Source of the DNA: Lachnospiraceae bacterium UBA3310
Lineage (GTDB): Bacteria; Bacillota; Clostridia; Lachnospirales; Lachnospiraceae
DNA length: 64,000 bases
Direction of reading: 5' to 3'
NCBI GenBank assembly: GCA_002361355.1
Contig: DESQ01000049.1
Span: 18,885 to 82,884, forward strand
Shown here: piece after piece, positions 8,969 through 18,389 of the stretch
Layout of the letters: every line of letters begins with the position of its first letter
How positions within the stretch are numbered: position 1 is the stretch's first letter
The notes under the pieces: model-generated
Seen by the model: the letters and a program-made list of their open reading frames with translations, nothing else
Database searches by the model: none
Told to the model about the DNA's origin: nothing
Program-made: the position numbers and the translations under genes

Positions 8969-10492
8969 TCAGCTTTTCTGTCTGATCACCGGACGCACAC
9001 TGTAAACCTCCTCAAAGAAATCCGACCGCTTGGTAAACAGCCCTTTTTCCAGTGTAATATCCACAGAATCGTCCACGGTGATGATTAACTCCCGCTCTTT
9101 CAATGTGGCCTTGACATCCTTAAACTTCTGCTTATGGCTGCGATCCAGTCCGTTGGCAATCTTTAAAATGGCCGTCAGCTTGGCGATCGTCAAATACGCG
9201 TCCCTGTCGATATTGCCGCTTGCCGTCACTTCGCTGTAATTAAAATCCATGTGATTGTACTTCACCACATTTGCCACAATCTCCCGCTCCTTGTGGGAGA
9301 GGCCGATGATTTCCGTGGACATGATAATATTGTAGGAACATTCTCCCAGATTTACCAGACTGATATACTTACCACAATCGTGTAAAAGCGTGGCGATCCG
9401 AAGGAGCAGGCCTTCCCTTCTCTCCAGCCCGTGCACCTTTTTCATGCTGGCAAAAATGGTCATGGCAATCTTTTCAAGCGTCTCTCCCCGGCGTCTGCTG
9501 CCCATATAGCGCTTGCTGATATTCTGGGCGCATGCAATGATATCCTGCTCAAAATCGTGCTCCTCTTTGATGATCTTATGCTTCTGCGCGTACTCGTATG
9601 CCATACCGTCACAGAGCGTTGCGCCCGGCACCCATATCATATTGGCATCCATCATCTTCGCGATACGGTTGATCAGCACGCCTGAAATATACAAAAGCGG
9701 CACATTCTCCTCCGGTATGTCCAATGCCCTGGCTGCCTGCTGCGTCGATTTTGAGTGAACCCGCTCCAAAAACACTTCCATTGCGGAGGCTTCCACGCTG
9801 CTGTCCTCAAGACCCGCCACATTTTTTCCGACAATGGAAGAGATATAGTCATCCACCACAATGATATTCTCGATCTGCCGGTCTTTCATATACAGTTTCT
9901 TAAACACCTGTATCTGGGAGCTCACCATCTCATCCAGAATACCCCCGTACTGTCTGGGGCTGATGTTCAGCCTTCCGATCTGATCCTGCAGGCGCAGCAC
10001 TCCCAGCCGCAAATTCTGGGTAGTCACCAGCGTGTCCTTGTCAAACAGGGAAATCTGGATACTGCCGCCGCCGATATCCACGATGGCAGTTCCCTTCTCC
10101 ACAACCTTGTTAAACCGCCCTCTGGAGGCGATCGCCTTATAATTCAGGAAACGCTGTTCCGAATTGCTCAACACCTCGATGCTGACGCCCGTGCGCTGTG
10201 CAATCTGATCCAGGACAATCGCGGTATTTTCCGTCTCCCTGATCGCGCTGGTGCCATACGCCTTGTAATCGTCCACGCGATAGCTTTTCATGATATCCCT
10301 GTAATTCCTGAGTACCCGTGACAGCTCATCCACCCTGTCATAGCTGATCTTACCCGTGGCAAAAGTGTCCGTTCCCAGATCAATCCGGTGCCTGATATGG
10401 TCGATCTCCTTCAAGCCGCTCTCGGGAGATATCTCAAAAATTTTCATGGCAAGTTCATATGAACCCACATCTATCGCCGCAAATGTTTTCAT
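8969..10492 (-). CDS. ppx: Ppx/GppA-type exopolyphosphatase with HD-like C-terminal domain
   Basis: This 507-residue protein has the two ASKHA phosphate loops of exopolyphosphatase/guanosine pentaphosphatase: AAIDVGSYELAMKI at the start and VDIGGGSIQISLF near residue 142. The C-terminal part (about residues 320-500) has an HD-type helical domain with LLHDCGKYI and LSHKEREIVANVVKYNH. It should release phosphate from polyphosphate or convert pppGpp to ppGpp. It lies between the DUF815 ATPase and ppk. Confidence 0.93.
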   Translation of the reverse strand: MKTFAAIDVGSYELAMKIFEISPESGLKEIDHIRHRIDLGTDTFATGKISYDRVDELSRVLRNYRDIMKSYRVDDYKAYGTSAIRETENTAIVLDQIAQRTGVSIEVLSNSEQRFLNYKAIASRGRFNKVVEKGTAIVDIGGGSIQISLFDKDTLVTTQNLRLGVLRLQDQIGRLNISPRQYGGILDEMVSSQIQVFKKLYMKDRQIENIIVVDDYISSIVGKNVAGLEDSSVEASAMEVFLERVHSKSTQQAARALDIPEENVPLLYISGVLINRIAKMMDANMIWVPGATLCDGMAYEYAQKHKIIKEEHDFEQDIIACAQNISKRYMGSRRRGETLEKIAMTIFASMKKVHGLERREGLLLRIATLLHDCGKYISLVNLGECSYNIIMSTEIIGLSHKEREIVANVVKYNHMDFNYSEVTASGNIDRDAYLTIAKLTAILKIANGLDRSHKQKFKDVKATLKERELIITVDDSVDITLEKGLFTKRSDFFEEVYSVRPVIRQKS

Positions 10493-10533
10493 CCTCTTCC
10501 CCCTCGTCTCCTACAGAGAATGCCTGATTAGAG

Positions 10534-11823
10534 TTACTTTTTGCTTTGGCCCAGTAAAAAGTCAATAAACTGCTGCGCCGTCCTGCCAGACAGCCCTCCG
10601 TGGGACAGCTCCCACTTGTTTGCCAGAAGGAATAAATCCTCCTCCGGCACTTTCAGGCCGTTTCTGTCCGCCAGCGTCTTTACAATCTGCTGGAACTGCT
10701 TCTTATCCGGCGATCCGAAGAAGATGGTCACCCCGAAACGATAGACCAGGGAAAGTTTCTCCTGCACCGTATCCCCGGCGTGCATGTCCTCGTCCCGCCT
10801 GTCCGCCTTGTCGCTGTAGTTCTCCCTGATCAGATGCCGCCTGTTAGATGTCGCGTAAATCAGCACATTCGCAGGCTTCTTCTCCAGTCCGCCCTCGATC
10901 AGCGCCTTTAAGTACTTGTACTCAACCTCAAAATCCTCAAAACTCAAATCGTCCATATAGATGATAAACTTATAGTTTCTGTTCTTGACCTGCGCAATCA
11001 CCGCATTCAGATCCTGAAACTGGTGCTTGTACAGTTCAATAATACGCAGGCCCTTCTCGTAATATTCATTGGCAATCGCCTTCACGCAGGAAGATTTCCC
11101 CGTGCCCGCATCCCCGAACAGAAGACAGTTGTTGGCGCGTCTCCCCTCCACGAAGGCCTCCGTATTGTCCCGAAGTTTCTGCTTCGGAATCTCATAGCCC
11201 ACCAGGTCGTCCAGATATACATGGGCGATATTCCGTATGGGTACAATTGCCGCGCCGTTTTCCGTGTGTTCCACGCGGAAAGCCTTGTGCAGTCCCAGAT
11301 CTCCCACCCCGTATTCCCTGTAAAACTGGGTGAGCGTCGCCTTCATGGCGGCGGCGTCCTCATCCTCCACAAAATGCTGGGCCAGCGTACAGATCCGGTC
11401 GCGGATACGTCTGTTGTAGACCTTGCTGTCCTCCGAGGGCCCCTCGTAGGCTAAAACCACAGAAAACTCCGGCGCCTTTAGCACCTCCATCATTTCCGTG
11501 AAATCATAGTCAAAAAATTCCTTAAAAATCGCAATGTCATGGAGTACCAGCTCATTGATGCTGCCCTCCACCTCTCCCCGCATCTCACAGGCACAGCTAT
11601 AGCTGTTCTCATTGTTCACAAGCAGATTTGTCAGATAACAGTGCCAGAGATTCCCGTAAAATCCGTGATCCGCCGCCTGCTGGGAAAGCCTGTGCATACA
11701 TTTGTAAAAAAGCGGCATCGCCCTGCCGTCTCCGGAGCGGTAATGCTCCATCAGCCAGACCACATCCCGAAGGATATCCCCATCCTCAAACTCTTTATAT
11801 ACAATCAGCTCTTCTTCTCTCAT
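10534..11823 (-). CDS. DUF815-type AAA ATPase
   Basis: The product (429 residues from the chosen start) has a central AAA module with Walker A GDAGTGKSS and Walker B FIIYMDDLSF, a pattern typical of the DUF815 family, whose role is unknown. The N-terminal 190 residues lack recognisable motifs. I prefer the ATG at 11823 because AAGGAG lies 9 bases upstream; an in-frame TTG at 11844 would overlap pheA by four bases but has no better site. Position between pheA and ppx gives no functional clue by itself. Confidence 0.85.
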   Translation of the reverse strand: MREEELIVYKEFEDGDILRDVVWLMEHYRSGDGRAMPLFYKCMHRLSQQAADHGFYGNLWHCYLTNLLVNNENSYSCACEMRGEVEGSINELVLHDIAIFKEFFDYDFTEMMEVLKAPEFSVVLAYEGPSEDSKVYNRRIRDRICTLAQHFVEDEDAAAMKATLTQFYREYGVGDLGLHKAFRVEHTENGAAIVPIRNIAHVYLDDLVGYEIPKQKLRDNTEAFVEGRRANNCLLFGDAGTGKSSCVKAIANEYYEKGLRIIELYKHQFQDLNAVIAQVKNRNYKFIIYMDDLSFEDFEVEYKYLKALIEGGLEKKPANVLIYATSNRRHLIRENYSDKADRRDEDMHAGDTVQEKLSLVYRFGVTIFFGSPDKKQFQQIVKTLADRNGLKVPEEDLFLLANKWELSHGGLSGRTAQQFIDFLLGQSKK

Positions 11824-11840
11824 TTTGCCGTACTCCTTCG

Positions 11841-12968
11841 TCAATAATTGCCCAGTATTCTCATATTGCGGGCCTCATCCCGCAGTCCTCTCAGCGCATT
11901 CTTCACGGCGCCGTCCGCAAGATTCCCCTCAAAATCGATAAAAAAGCGGTATTCCCAGTTCCGATCCTCAATGGGACGGCTCTCTATCTTTGTCATATTC
12001 AGATTATTGTAAATAAAATGGGACAGCATGTGGTAAAGCGAACCGCTCTCATGGGGCACTTCCAGGCAAATACTGATTTTCCCCGCATCCTTTCTGAATA
12101 TCTTCTGATTGGTAATAATAATGAACCGGGTGGAATTGGTCTCCGACTGGTTGACCCCCCGCTCCAGAATATCCAGGCCGTAAATTTTTGCCGCCTGCTC
12201 GCTGGCGATAGCCGCCTGCGTCCTGTCTCCTTCCTCGCTCACCTTGCGAGCCGCGAAGGCGTTGTTTTTCAGGCTGATCTGTTTCCACTCCTCATGCTCG
12301 CCCAGATATCTTGCGCTCTGCATCAGCGACTGGGGATGAGAATACACGGTCTTTATCTGTGAGAGCTCCGTTCCCGGCAGTCCCAGCAGACAGTGTTCAA
12401 TCTTTATAATCTGTTCTCCTACGATATAATTTTCAAATTCCACAAGAAGGTCATAGATCTCGCTCACAATCCCCGCCGTGGAATTTTCGATAGGAAGCAC
12501 CGCAAAGTCCGCGCTTCCCTCCTCTATGGAGGTCATGGCATCCCGAAAGGTGTCCACATGAAAACTGTTGACCTGTTCCCCAAAATACTTAAGCATCGCC
12601 ACGTGGGAGTAAGCGCCCTCCGCTCCCTGAAAGACGACCCTCGCCTTCTCCGTCTCCAGCCTGTCCACACCGATAAAGGGAAGCCTCCCCAGCGAGCCGG
12701 CCTCCACCAGTTTGCCGTACTGCATCTTTCTGCTCATGGACATGATCTGCTCAAAGAGTTCCTGCACGCCATGGGCATTAAAGGCATTGTGCGTGAGGGA
12801 GCGCACCGTTTTCAGCTTCTCCTCCTCCCGCTCCCTGTCAAATACCTTCTTTCCTGTCTCTATCTTGTAATCCGCAACCCTGGAACAAATTTCCATCCGT
12901 TCCTCGTAAAGTTCCACAATTTTTGCATCTATTTCATCCAACTGGCCACGTAATTCCAACAAGTCCAT
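11841..12968 (-). CDS. pheA: Bifunctional chorismate mutase/prephenate dehydratase (P-protein)
   Basis: The enzyme converts chorismate to prephenate and then to phenylpyruvate. Three domains are visible in 375 residues: an AroQ chorismate mutase helix bundle (1-90, opening MDLLELRGQLDEIDAKI), prephenate dehydratase (about 108-290, with FQGAEGAYSHVA and the TRFIII catalytic motif), and an ACT domain (about 298-370) containing ESRP, the phenylalanine-binding signature, so feedback inhibition by phenylalanine is expected. It is the first gene of the minus-strand run that continues through ppx and ppk. Confidence 0.96.
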   Translation of the reverse strand: MDLLELRGQLDEIDAKIVELYEERMEICSRVADYKIETGKKVFDREREEEKLKTVRSLTHNAFNAHGVQELFEQIMSMSRKMQYGKLVEAGSLGRLPFIGVDRLETEKARVVFQGAEGAYSHVAMLKYFGEQVNSFHVDTFRDAMTSIEEGSADFAVLPIENSTAGIVSEIYDLLVEFENYIVGEQIIKIEHCLLGLPGTELSQIKTVYSHPQSLMQSARYLGEHEEWKQISLKNNAFAARKVSEEGDRTQAAIASEQAAKIYGLDILERGVNQSETNSTRFIIITNQKIFRKDAGKISICLEVPHESGSLYHMLSHFIYNNLNMTKIESRPIEDRNWEYRFFIDFEGNLADGAVKNALRGLRDEARNMRILGNY

Positions 12969-13020
12969 TTTCTTTCAATCCTTTCGCTGTCTTACTTTCT
13001 AAGTTTACCGCAATTTGTTC

Positions 13021-13049
13021 TTGATAGCAAGCGGGTTTGAATATATAAT
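13021..13049 (+). promoter_or_regulatory. Strong sigma-A promoter of the DUF5050 gene
   Basis: TTGATA (13021-13026) and TATAAT (13044-13049) are 17 bases apart, close to consensus. Immediately downstream, AAACGC (13050-13055) and GCGTTT (13063-13068) form an inverted repeat across the expected start of transcription, and AAACG recurs at 13075-13079. This could be an operator. Confidence 0.88.
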
Positions 13050-13099
13050 AAACGCAGACTGAGCGTTTGAGGGCAAACGTTTTTCGGGAGGAAAATTCC

Positions 13100-14173
13100 A
13101 TGACAAGCAGACAAAAAAACATCCTTATTGTTTCTATAACATTTGTTATATTATTAGCCATATTTGTTGCTATAGTTCTGGCCGGGCGCATACCCATGAA
13201 CGATGATTACACGGTGGGAAACACACCGGGAAACCTAAACAACGGCGGCTATTTCTGCGAGACGGACGGAAAAGTTTATTTTGCAAACGCTTACGACAAT
13301 TTCGGGCTCTATTCCATGAATCCGGATGAGACAGAACTGAAAAAACTGAATAACGGCGCCGTCTCCTCCATCAACGCTGCAGGGAATTATCTCTACTATG
13401 CCCAGGTCAGCGGCGGTTCGGACGATGGCAGCGTCAGCGGCATCGCCAGCGCCGTGCGGATGGCAGGTATCTACCGGAGCAGCCTCAAAGGGAAAGCCGT
13501 TGTCGGTTTAGATCGCTGCGATATTGTCAGCATGCAGTTGTGCGGCAATTACCTCTACTACGAAAAGTACGACAAACAGATCGGCACATCTTTAGATAAG
13601 GTACGGATCGACAAAAAAGACAGACAGACCGTGGCAGAGGCGATCATCAATCCGAACTGCTTTTTAGACGGCCGTATTTACTATAACGGCACGGCGGAGG
13701 ATCATTATCTCCACGCCCTTGACACCTCTACGGACACAGACTCCGTAGTCTGGCGGGGAAACATCTGGAACCCCATCGTACAGAATGGCTATGTGTACTA
13801 CATGGACATTTCGGAGAACTATCGTCTTTGCCGGTACAATCTTGCAAACGATGTGGTGGAAGTTCTGACCAACGACCGGATTGATATGTTTAACGTCTAT
13901 GACAACTATATCTACTATCAGGTCAGTTCCTCTGACTCGCCGGCCCTCAAGCGTATGCTGATCGACGGAAGCTCTCAGGAACTCATTCGCGAGGGTGTCT
14001 ATCAGAACATCAATATCACGTCCCAGTACGTGTACTTTAACGCCTTCAACGAGAGCACACCGGTCTACAAAACCTACACCTACGGCCCTGTCAATGTCAC
14101 CACCTTTGACGCCGCAAGGGAGGCGGCTCTGGCGAACTCGGATCCGAAACCGGAGGAGGATGGGGAGGAATAA
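13100..14173 (+). CDS. DUF5050-type secreted or membrane-anchored protein
   Basis: The 357-residue protein starts with a membrane helix (about residues 10-31) and continues as an extracytoplasmic domain made of repeated blocks such as YLYYAQ, NYLYYEK, GYVYYMD and NYIYYQV, spaced about 40-50 residues, the pattern of the DUF5050 beta-propeller-like family. The partner or ligand is unknown. The start is the ATG at 13100, preceded by GGGAGG; an in-frame ATG 11 codons earlier has no ribosome site. It has its own promoter and terminator. Confidence 0.82.
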   Translation: MTSRQKNILIVSITFVILLAIFVAIVLAGRIPMNDDYTVGNTPGNLNNGGYFCETDGKVYFANAYDNFGLYSMNPDETELKKLNNGAVSSINAAGNYLYYAQVSGGSDDGSVSGIASAVRMAGIYRSSLKGKAVVGLDRCDIVSMQLCGNYLYYEKYDKQIGTSLDKVRIDKKDRQTVAEAIINPNCFLDGRIYYNGTAEDHYLHALDTSTDTDSVVWRGNIWNPIVQNGYVYYMDISENYRLCRYNLANDVVEVLTNDRIDMFNVYDNYIYYQVSSSDSPALKRMLIDGSSQELIREGVYQNINITSQYVYFNAFNESTPVYKTYTYGPVNVTTFDAAREAALANSDPKPEEDGEE

Positions 14174-14228
14174 AAAAAGGCTGCCGTTTCCGGAATAAAC
14201 ATTCATTGAAACGACAGTCGCTTTTATT
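14171..14228. terminator. Bidirectional terminator between DUF5050 and folBK genes
   Basis: A 12-base stem (14179-14190 with 14208-14219, one mismatch and one G-U) carries an A-run on its left and CTTTTATTT on its right, so it can stop transcription from both sides. It lies in the convergent gap. Confidence 0.75.
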
Positions 14229-15070
14229 TAATTTGATAACACATGTTTCTCTCCGTCCGTCTCCACCTCTTCCAAAAGTTCCACAATCGCTTTCCCCAAC
14301 ACAGGATGTATCTCATAGGGAGCAATCTGCGCAAGCGGTTTGAGTACGAAATCCCTGTTTTTCATATCCCGGTGAGGAATGATAAGCCGCTCCGTATCCA
14401 TCACCGTTCCCTCGTAAAGCAGAATATCCAGATCAAGAGTTCGGGGACCCCATCGTTCCTTTCGCTCCCTGTTTTCACTCCTTTCGATTCCCTGCAGCAC
14501 TTCTAAAAGTTCCTCCGGGGTATAGAGGGTTTCGACGGAAAACGCGCCGTTCAGGAAATCGCCCTGTTCCACCCCGCCGTAGGGGGTGGTCTCCATCCAG
14601 CCGGAAACACGTAACACCCTGCATTTTGGATCTTCACGCAGCGCACAAACCCCGGCATCCAGATGCGCTTCTCTGTCTCCCATATTGGAACCGCAGGCAA
14701 TATAAGCCCTCCGCCACCCTCTCACAATCCTTACGGATACAGAGCCAAACGGTATGGTGATGGGCGCTTCCGGTTTTTTTAACTCCAGCGCAACCTGCCT
14801 CACGCGGGGAAACTGTAAAAGCAGGGCCTCCGCACACTTCTCCGCCGCCGTCTCGATCAGCTTGTAAGTGTGCTCCCTGAGAAAGCTGTACAGGAAGCGG
14901 CAGACCTCGCCATAGTTCGTGGACAGTTCCAGATCATCCGCAAGCCCCGCGTCTCTTGTATCCGTATCCAGAGTCACGCTCACATAAAAATTCTGTCCCT
15001 CTTCGTTCTCCTTTTGATACACCCCATGATAGGCGTAGACCTGCAGATCCTCCACAATAATCTGATCCAT
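14228..15070 (-). CDS. folBK: FolB-FolK fusion: dihydroneopterin aldolase / pyrophosphokinase
   Basis: Two consecutive folate enzymes are joined in one 280-residue chain. Residues 1-118 are dihydroneopterin aldolase (MDQIIVEDLQVYAYHGVY, and TYKLIETAAEKCAEAL). Residues about 122-275 are 6-hydroxymethyl-7,8-dihydropterin pyrophosphokinase (YIACGSNMGDREAHLD, and the signature RWGPRTLDLDILLY). The start at 15070 gives the normal FolB N-terminus with AGACAGGG upstream; an ATG 11 codons earlier lacks a ribosome site. It is the last gene of the folC-folE-folP-folBK operon, 50 bases after folP. Confidence 0.94.
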   Translation of the reverse strand: MDQIIVEDLQVYAYHGVYQKENEEGQNFYVSVTLDTDTRDAGLADDLELSTNYGEVCRFLYSFLREHTYKLIETAAEKCAEALLLQFPRVRQVALELKKPEAPITIPFGSVSVRIVRGWRRAYIACGSNMGDREAHLDAGVCALREDPKCRVLRVSGWMETTPYGGVEQGDFLNGAFSVETLYTPEELLEVLQGIERSENRERKERWGPRTLDLDILLYEGTVMDTERLIIPHRDMKNRDFVLKPLAQIAPYEIHPVLGKAIVELLEEVETDGEKHVLSN

Positions 15071-15120
15071 ATATGACCCTGTCTCCCGAATAACATATTG
15101 CATGTTATTTATTATTTCCG

Positions 15121-15936
15121 TTAATTCTTGTAACCGTCGCGAATCGCCTCTGTCATTCTGATGGCGCGCACATTTTCTTTCACGTCATGTACACGGACAA
15201 ACATCACGCCCTGCTTCACACCATAAACCGTAGTCACCAGCGTTCCTTCCATGCGCTCGTTCACAGGCAGATCCAGTCCCATACCGATCACAGACTTGCG
15301 GCTCGCTGCGAGAATCAGCGGATATCCCAGAGAATGGAACTTTTGCAGATTATCAATGATCTCCAAATTGTTTTCATAGCCTTTGCCAAAGCCGATACCG
15401 GGATCTAAGATGATCTTGTCATAGGCAATGCCCTTCTTATTGGCAACTTCCAGCGTGGACTCCAGATCCCAGAGCATCTCCTCGATCAGATTGGTATACT
15501 TGTCCTCCTTCCGGTTGTGTACCAGACAACAGGGAATCCCAGCTTCCGCAATCACATTCGCCATATTTTCATCATATTTGAGTCCCCAGATATCGTTGAT
15601 CATATCCGCACCCGCTGCAATGCCGGCCTTTGCCACCTCAGACTTGTACGTATCCAGACAAATTGGAACATTAAATCTGGATTTGATAGCTTCGAGTACC
15701 GGAACAACTCTCTCAATCTCCTCCTGATCGGAAATCATCGTGTACCCCGGTCTGGTGGACTCGCCTCCCACATCCACAATATCCATACCATCTGTTATCA
15801 TTTGCTCTACGTGATATAATGCCCGATCCAGATCATTGTACTTTCCTCCGTCCGAAAAAGAATCAGGCGTTACGTTAAGCACTCCCATCACATAAGTATG
15901 TCCTTTTGTCCTGAAATCTCTCTGTCCAATTCTCAT
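15121..15936 (-). CDS. folP: Dihydropteroate synthase
   Basis: This enzyme, the sulfonamide target, joins p-aminobenzoate to hydroxymethyl-dihydropterin pyrophosphate. The 271-residue sequence has MGVLNVTPDSFSDGG, VDVGGESTRPG, DPGIGFGKGYENN and, near the C-terminus, VRVHDVKEN, all canonical DHPS motifs. GGAGGAGCGGAAA precedes the ATG. It lies between folE and folBK. Confidence 0.97.
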   Translation of the reverse strand: MRIGQRDFRTKGHTYVMGVLNVTPDSFSDGGKYNDLDRALYHVEQMITDGMDIVDVGGESTRPGYTMISDQEEIERVVPVLEAIKSRFNVPICLDTYKSEVAKAGIAAGADMINDIWGLKYDENMANVIAEAGIPCCLVHNRKEDKYTNLIEEMLWDLESTLEVANKKGIAYDKIILDPGIGFGKGYENNLEIIDNLQKFHSLGYPLILAASRKSVIGMGLDLPVNERMEGTLVTTVYGVKQGVMFVRVHDVKENVRAIRMTEAIRDGYKN

Positions 15937-15988
15937 TTTCCGCTCCTCCGTATTCTTATTCTTTTCGTTACTTATCCACAGGATCTTT

Positions 15989-16573
15989 TTATGTTAAATC
16001 CTGATTATATACTTTGTCGTTTCCTACCATCCGGAAGAAAAGCTCCTGCCATTTGGGATCCTCCTGAAAGCACCCTCTGGAAGCCACCGTCACCGTTCTG
16101 CTCCCCGGCTTTTCCACACCCCTCATAGTCATACACATGTGTTCCGCCTCCAGCATAACCATCGCACCCTGCGGTTTCAGATGTTCCATAATGGCTTCCA
16201 CGATCTGTATGGTCATCTGCTCCTGAATCTGCGGCCTTCTGGCGTAAACCTCCACCGTCCTCGCAAGCTTGCTCAGTCCCACCACTTTTCCATCCGGGAG
16301 GTAGGCGATATGCGCCTTCCCGTAAAACGGCATGAGATGGTGCTCGCACGTAGAATAAAAGGTGATATTTTTTAAGAGAACAATCTCATTGCTTGCTACC
16401 GAAAAAGTCTTCGCAAGATGCGCTCCCGCATCCTCGTCCATCCCTGCAAAGATTTCACCGTACATACGGGCGATCCTGTCGGGTGTCTCCCGCAGTCCCT
16501 CTCTGGTCACATCCTCGCCGATGCCCTCCAAAAGAAGCCTGACAGCCTCTCTAATTTTTGTCTGATCTACCAT
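15989..16573 (-). CDS. folE: GTP cyclohydrolase I
   Basis: The enzyme makes dihydroneopterin triphosphate from GTP, the first step of folate synthesis. The 194-residue protein has the zinc-site motif [18 protein letters not shown] and [19 protein letters not shown], as in type IA enzymes, and ends with the second zinc ligand in [15 protein letters not shown]. The ATG at 16573 has AGGAGA 8 bases upstream and was preferred over one 11 codons earlier. Its start overlaps the end of folC by 23 bases. Confidence 0.97.
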   Translation of the reverse strand: MVDQTKIREAVRLLLEGIGEDVTREGLRETPDRIARMYGEIFAGMDEDAGAHLAKTFSVASNEIVLLKNITFYSTCEHHLMPFYGKAHIAYLPDGKVVGLSKLARTVEVYARRPQIQEQMTIQIVEAIMEHLKPQGAMVMLEAEHMCMTMRGVEKPGSRTVTVASRGCFQEDPKWQELFFRMVGNDKVYNQDLT

Positions 16574-17882
16574 GGGTGTCTCTCCTGATCGTATCTCTGT
16601 GCGCAACGATATCCATCAACTCTCCCAGATAAGAGAGAGAGCCGAAGGCAACGATTACGGCATCCTTATCTTTTCCCGTTAAAAGATAAGCGATCTCCAC
16701 CGCCTCCTGCACACAATCCGCCGCTGTCACGGCATTGTGGTACTCTCTCGCCGTCTGCGCCAGATCAAGAGCCGGCAGAGCACGCTCCCCGACAGGGGGC
16801 GTCACAGTGATAATATGGGATGCCAGTTCAAAGGTGTTTCGAATCACCTTGTCAGCCTCTTTATCCTTTAACATTCCCATTATATAAATAATTTTCCTAT
16901 TTGTAAAATAAAACCGGATACTTTCTGCCAATTTCTTTGCGGCATCCTCGTTGTGGGCGCCGTCCGCTATGAAGAGCGGCCTCTTTGCAATCACGTCAAA
17001 ACGGCCCGGCCACCTTGTCTCCAAAAGCCCCCTGCGCAGCTTCTCCTCCGGTACCTTAAAACCGCAGCGTCCCAGTGCCATGACTGTTTCAACCGCCAGC
17101 ACGGCGTTCTCGATCTGAAACTGCCCAAGCATGGATATTTCGAGGTTTTTATAATGGTCATAATCAAAACTCTGTTTTGTCACGCCGTACCTGACGTGTT
17201 TTGCGCGGGATATGTCCGCCGTCAGAAACTTTCCTTTCTTTAAGAGGGCTGCCTGCCGCAGAACCTTCATAACCTCCGGACTTTGTTTTACAGATATCAC
17301 ATAACACTTGTTTTTTATGATCCCCGACTTCACCGCGGCAATCTCCTCAAGGCTGTCTCCCAAAATGTCCATATGATCCATACTGATCGAAGAAAAAACC
17401 GCTACCAGCGTCTGCTCCACCACGTTTGTGGCATCCAGTGCGCCGCCAAGCCCCGTTTCCAAAACCACCAGATCGCACTTCTTATCCTGAAAATACAGAA
17501 ATGCCAACGCTGTCTCCACTTCAAAGAGGGTGGGGTGCGGCAGTCCCTCCGCCACCATCGACGTTACCGCTGTCTTTACCGGCTCCAGATATTTACAGAG
17601 CCCCGACTGTGTTATCATCCTGCCATCTACCTGAAAGGACTCTCTGTACTCCTTCACCGCAGGAGAAAGATACCTCCCGACCCGGTATCCCGCCTCCTGA
17701 ATCACGGTGGAAATATAGGCAAGCGCAGAACCCTTGCCGTTGGTTCCCGCAATATGTACGAATTTTAACTGCTCCTGAGGATTGCCCAGTTCCGCGCACA
17801 GCCGGCGCATGGTTTCAAGCCCCATGACCCTGCCAAGAGGCCGCAATTCATCTATGTATTGCATGGCTTCCCGATAGTTCAT
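16551..17882 (-). CDS. folC: Folylpolyglutamate synthase / dihydrofolate synthase
   Basis: FolC adds glutamate to dihydropteroate and folates using ATP. The 443-residue protein has the Mur-ligase-type ATP loop [16 protein letters not shown], the [13 protein letters not shown] motif, [12 protein letters not shown], and [16 protein letters not shown] in the C-terminal domain. It is the first gene of the folate operon. AGGTGC lies about 10 bases upstream of the ATG. No dihydrofolate reductase is present in the window. Confidence 0.95.
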   Translation of the reverse strand: MNYREAMQYIDELRPLGRVMGLETMRRLCAELGNPQEQLKFVHIAGTNGKGSALAYISTVIQEAGYRVGRYLSPAVKEYRESFQVDGRMITQSGLCKYLEPVKTAVTSMVAEGLPHPTLFEVETALAFLYFQDKKCDLVVLETGLGGALDATNVVEQTLVAVFSSISMDHMDILGDSLEEIAAVKSGIIKNKCYVISVKQSPEVMKVLRQAALLKKGKFLTADISRAKHVRYGVTKQSFDYDHYKNLEISMLGQFQIENAVLAVETVMALGRCGFKVPEEKLRRGLLETRWPGRFDVIAKRPLFIADGAHNEDAAKKLAESIRFYFTNRKIIYIMGMLKDKEADKVIRNTFELASHIITVTPPVGERALPALDLAQTAREYHNAVTAADCVQEAVEIAYLLTGKDKDAVIVAFGSLSYLGELMDIVAHRDTIRRDTHGRSDKN

Positions 17883-17962
17883 AGCCTGTTTGCACCTCTT
17901 TTCTTTCTTAAGCTGTCAATTGATCAGACCGCTGTATAAACGCCCGCAGCACTGTCCATACT

Positions 17963-18382
17963 GTGACTATGAAAAAATTTTTGCACAACTTCATTCACTG
18001 CGGCCTGCTGGGATGGTTTCTGGAAATCACCTTCACGGCCTTTCACGCCTTCCGCAGGCGTGACTATAAACTGCCCGGCGCAACTTCCGTCTGGATGTTT
18101 CCCATCTACGGTCTTGCCGCCCTGCTCGCCCCTGTCTGCCGTCTGCTCAAAAACCGATCCCTGCTGTTCCGGGGACTCACTTACACAGGGCTGATCTTCA
18201 CCGGCGAGTTTCTCACCGGCATGTGGCTGAACCGCCGGGAACTCTGTCCGTGGAACTATGAGCGCTCCCGTTGGAATCTGGGAAAGGTAATCCGGCTTGA
18301 TTACGCCCCGTGCTGGTTTATCACAGGGCTTCTCTTTGAACGGCTTCTCCGGGAAAATGATCCCTCCCTGCGCCCGGACTGA
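17963..18382 (+). CDS. Small membrane protein of the ABC_trans_CmpB-like family
   Basis: The 139-residue protein has about four hydrophobic stretches and the pattern HCGLLGWFLEITFTAF...SVWMFPIYGLAALLAP, which resembles the family often labelled putative ABC transporter permease (CmpB-like). There is no evidence for an ABC partner, so that label should not be taken literally. The frame opens with GTG at 17963 and has an ATG two codons later; neither has a clear ribosome site. It ends seven bases from the convergent PH-domain gene. Confidence 0.7.
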   Translation: MTMKKFLHNFIHCGLLGWFLEITFTAFHAFRRRDYKLPGATSVWMFPIYGLAALLAPVCRLLKNRSLLFRGLTYTGLIFTGEFLTGMWLNRRELCPWNYERSRWNLGKVIRLDYAPCWFITGLLFERLLRENDPSLRPD

Positions 18383-18389
18383 AACACCG

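Noticed and set aside
17963..18382. Functional ABC transporter permease
   Set aside because: The family name suggests it, but there is no ATPase partner and the protein has only about four short helices.
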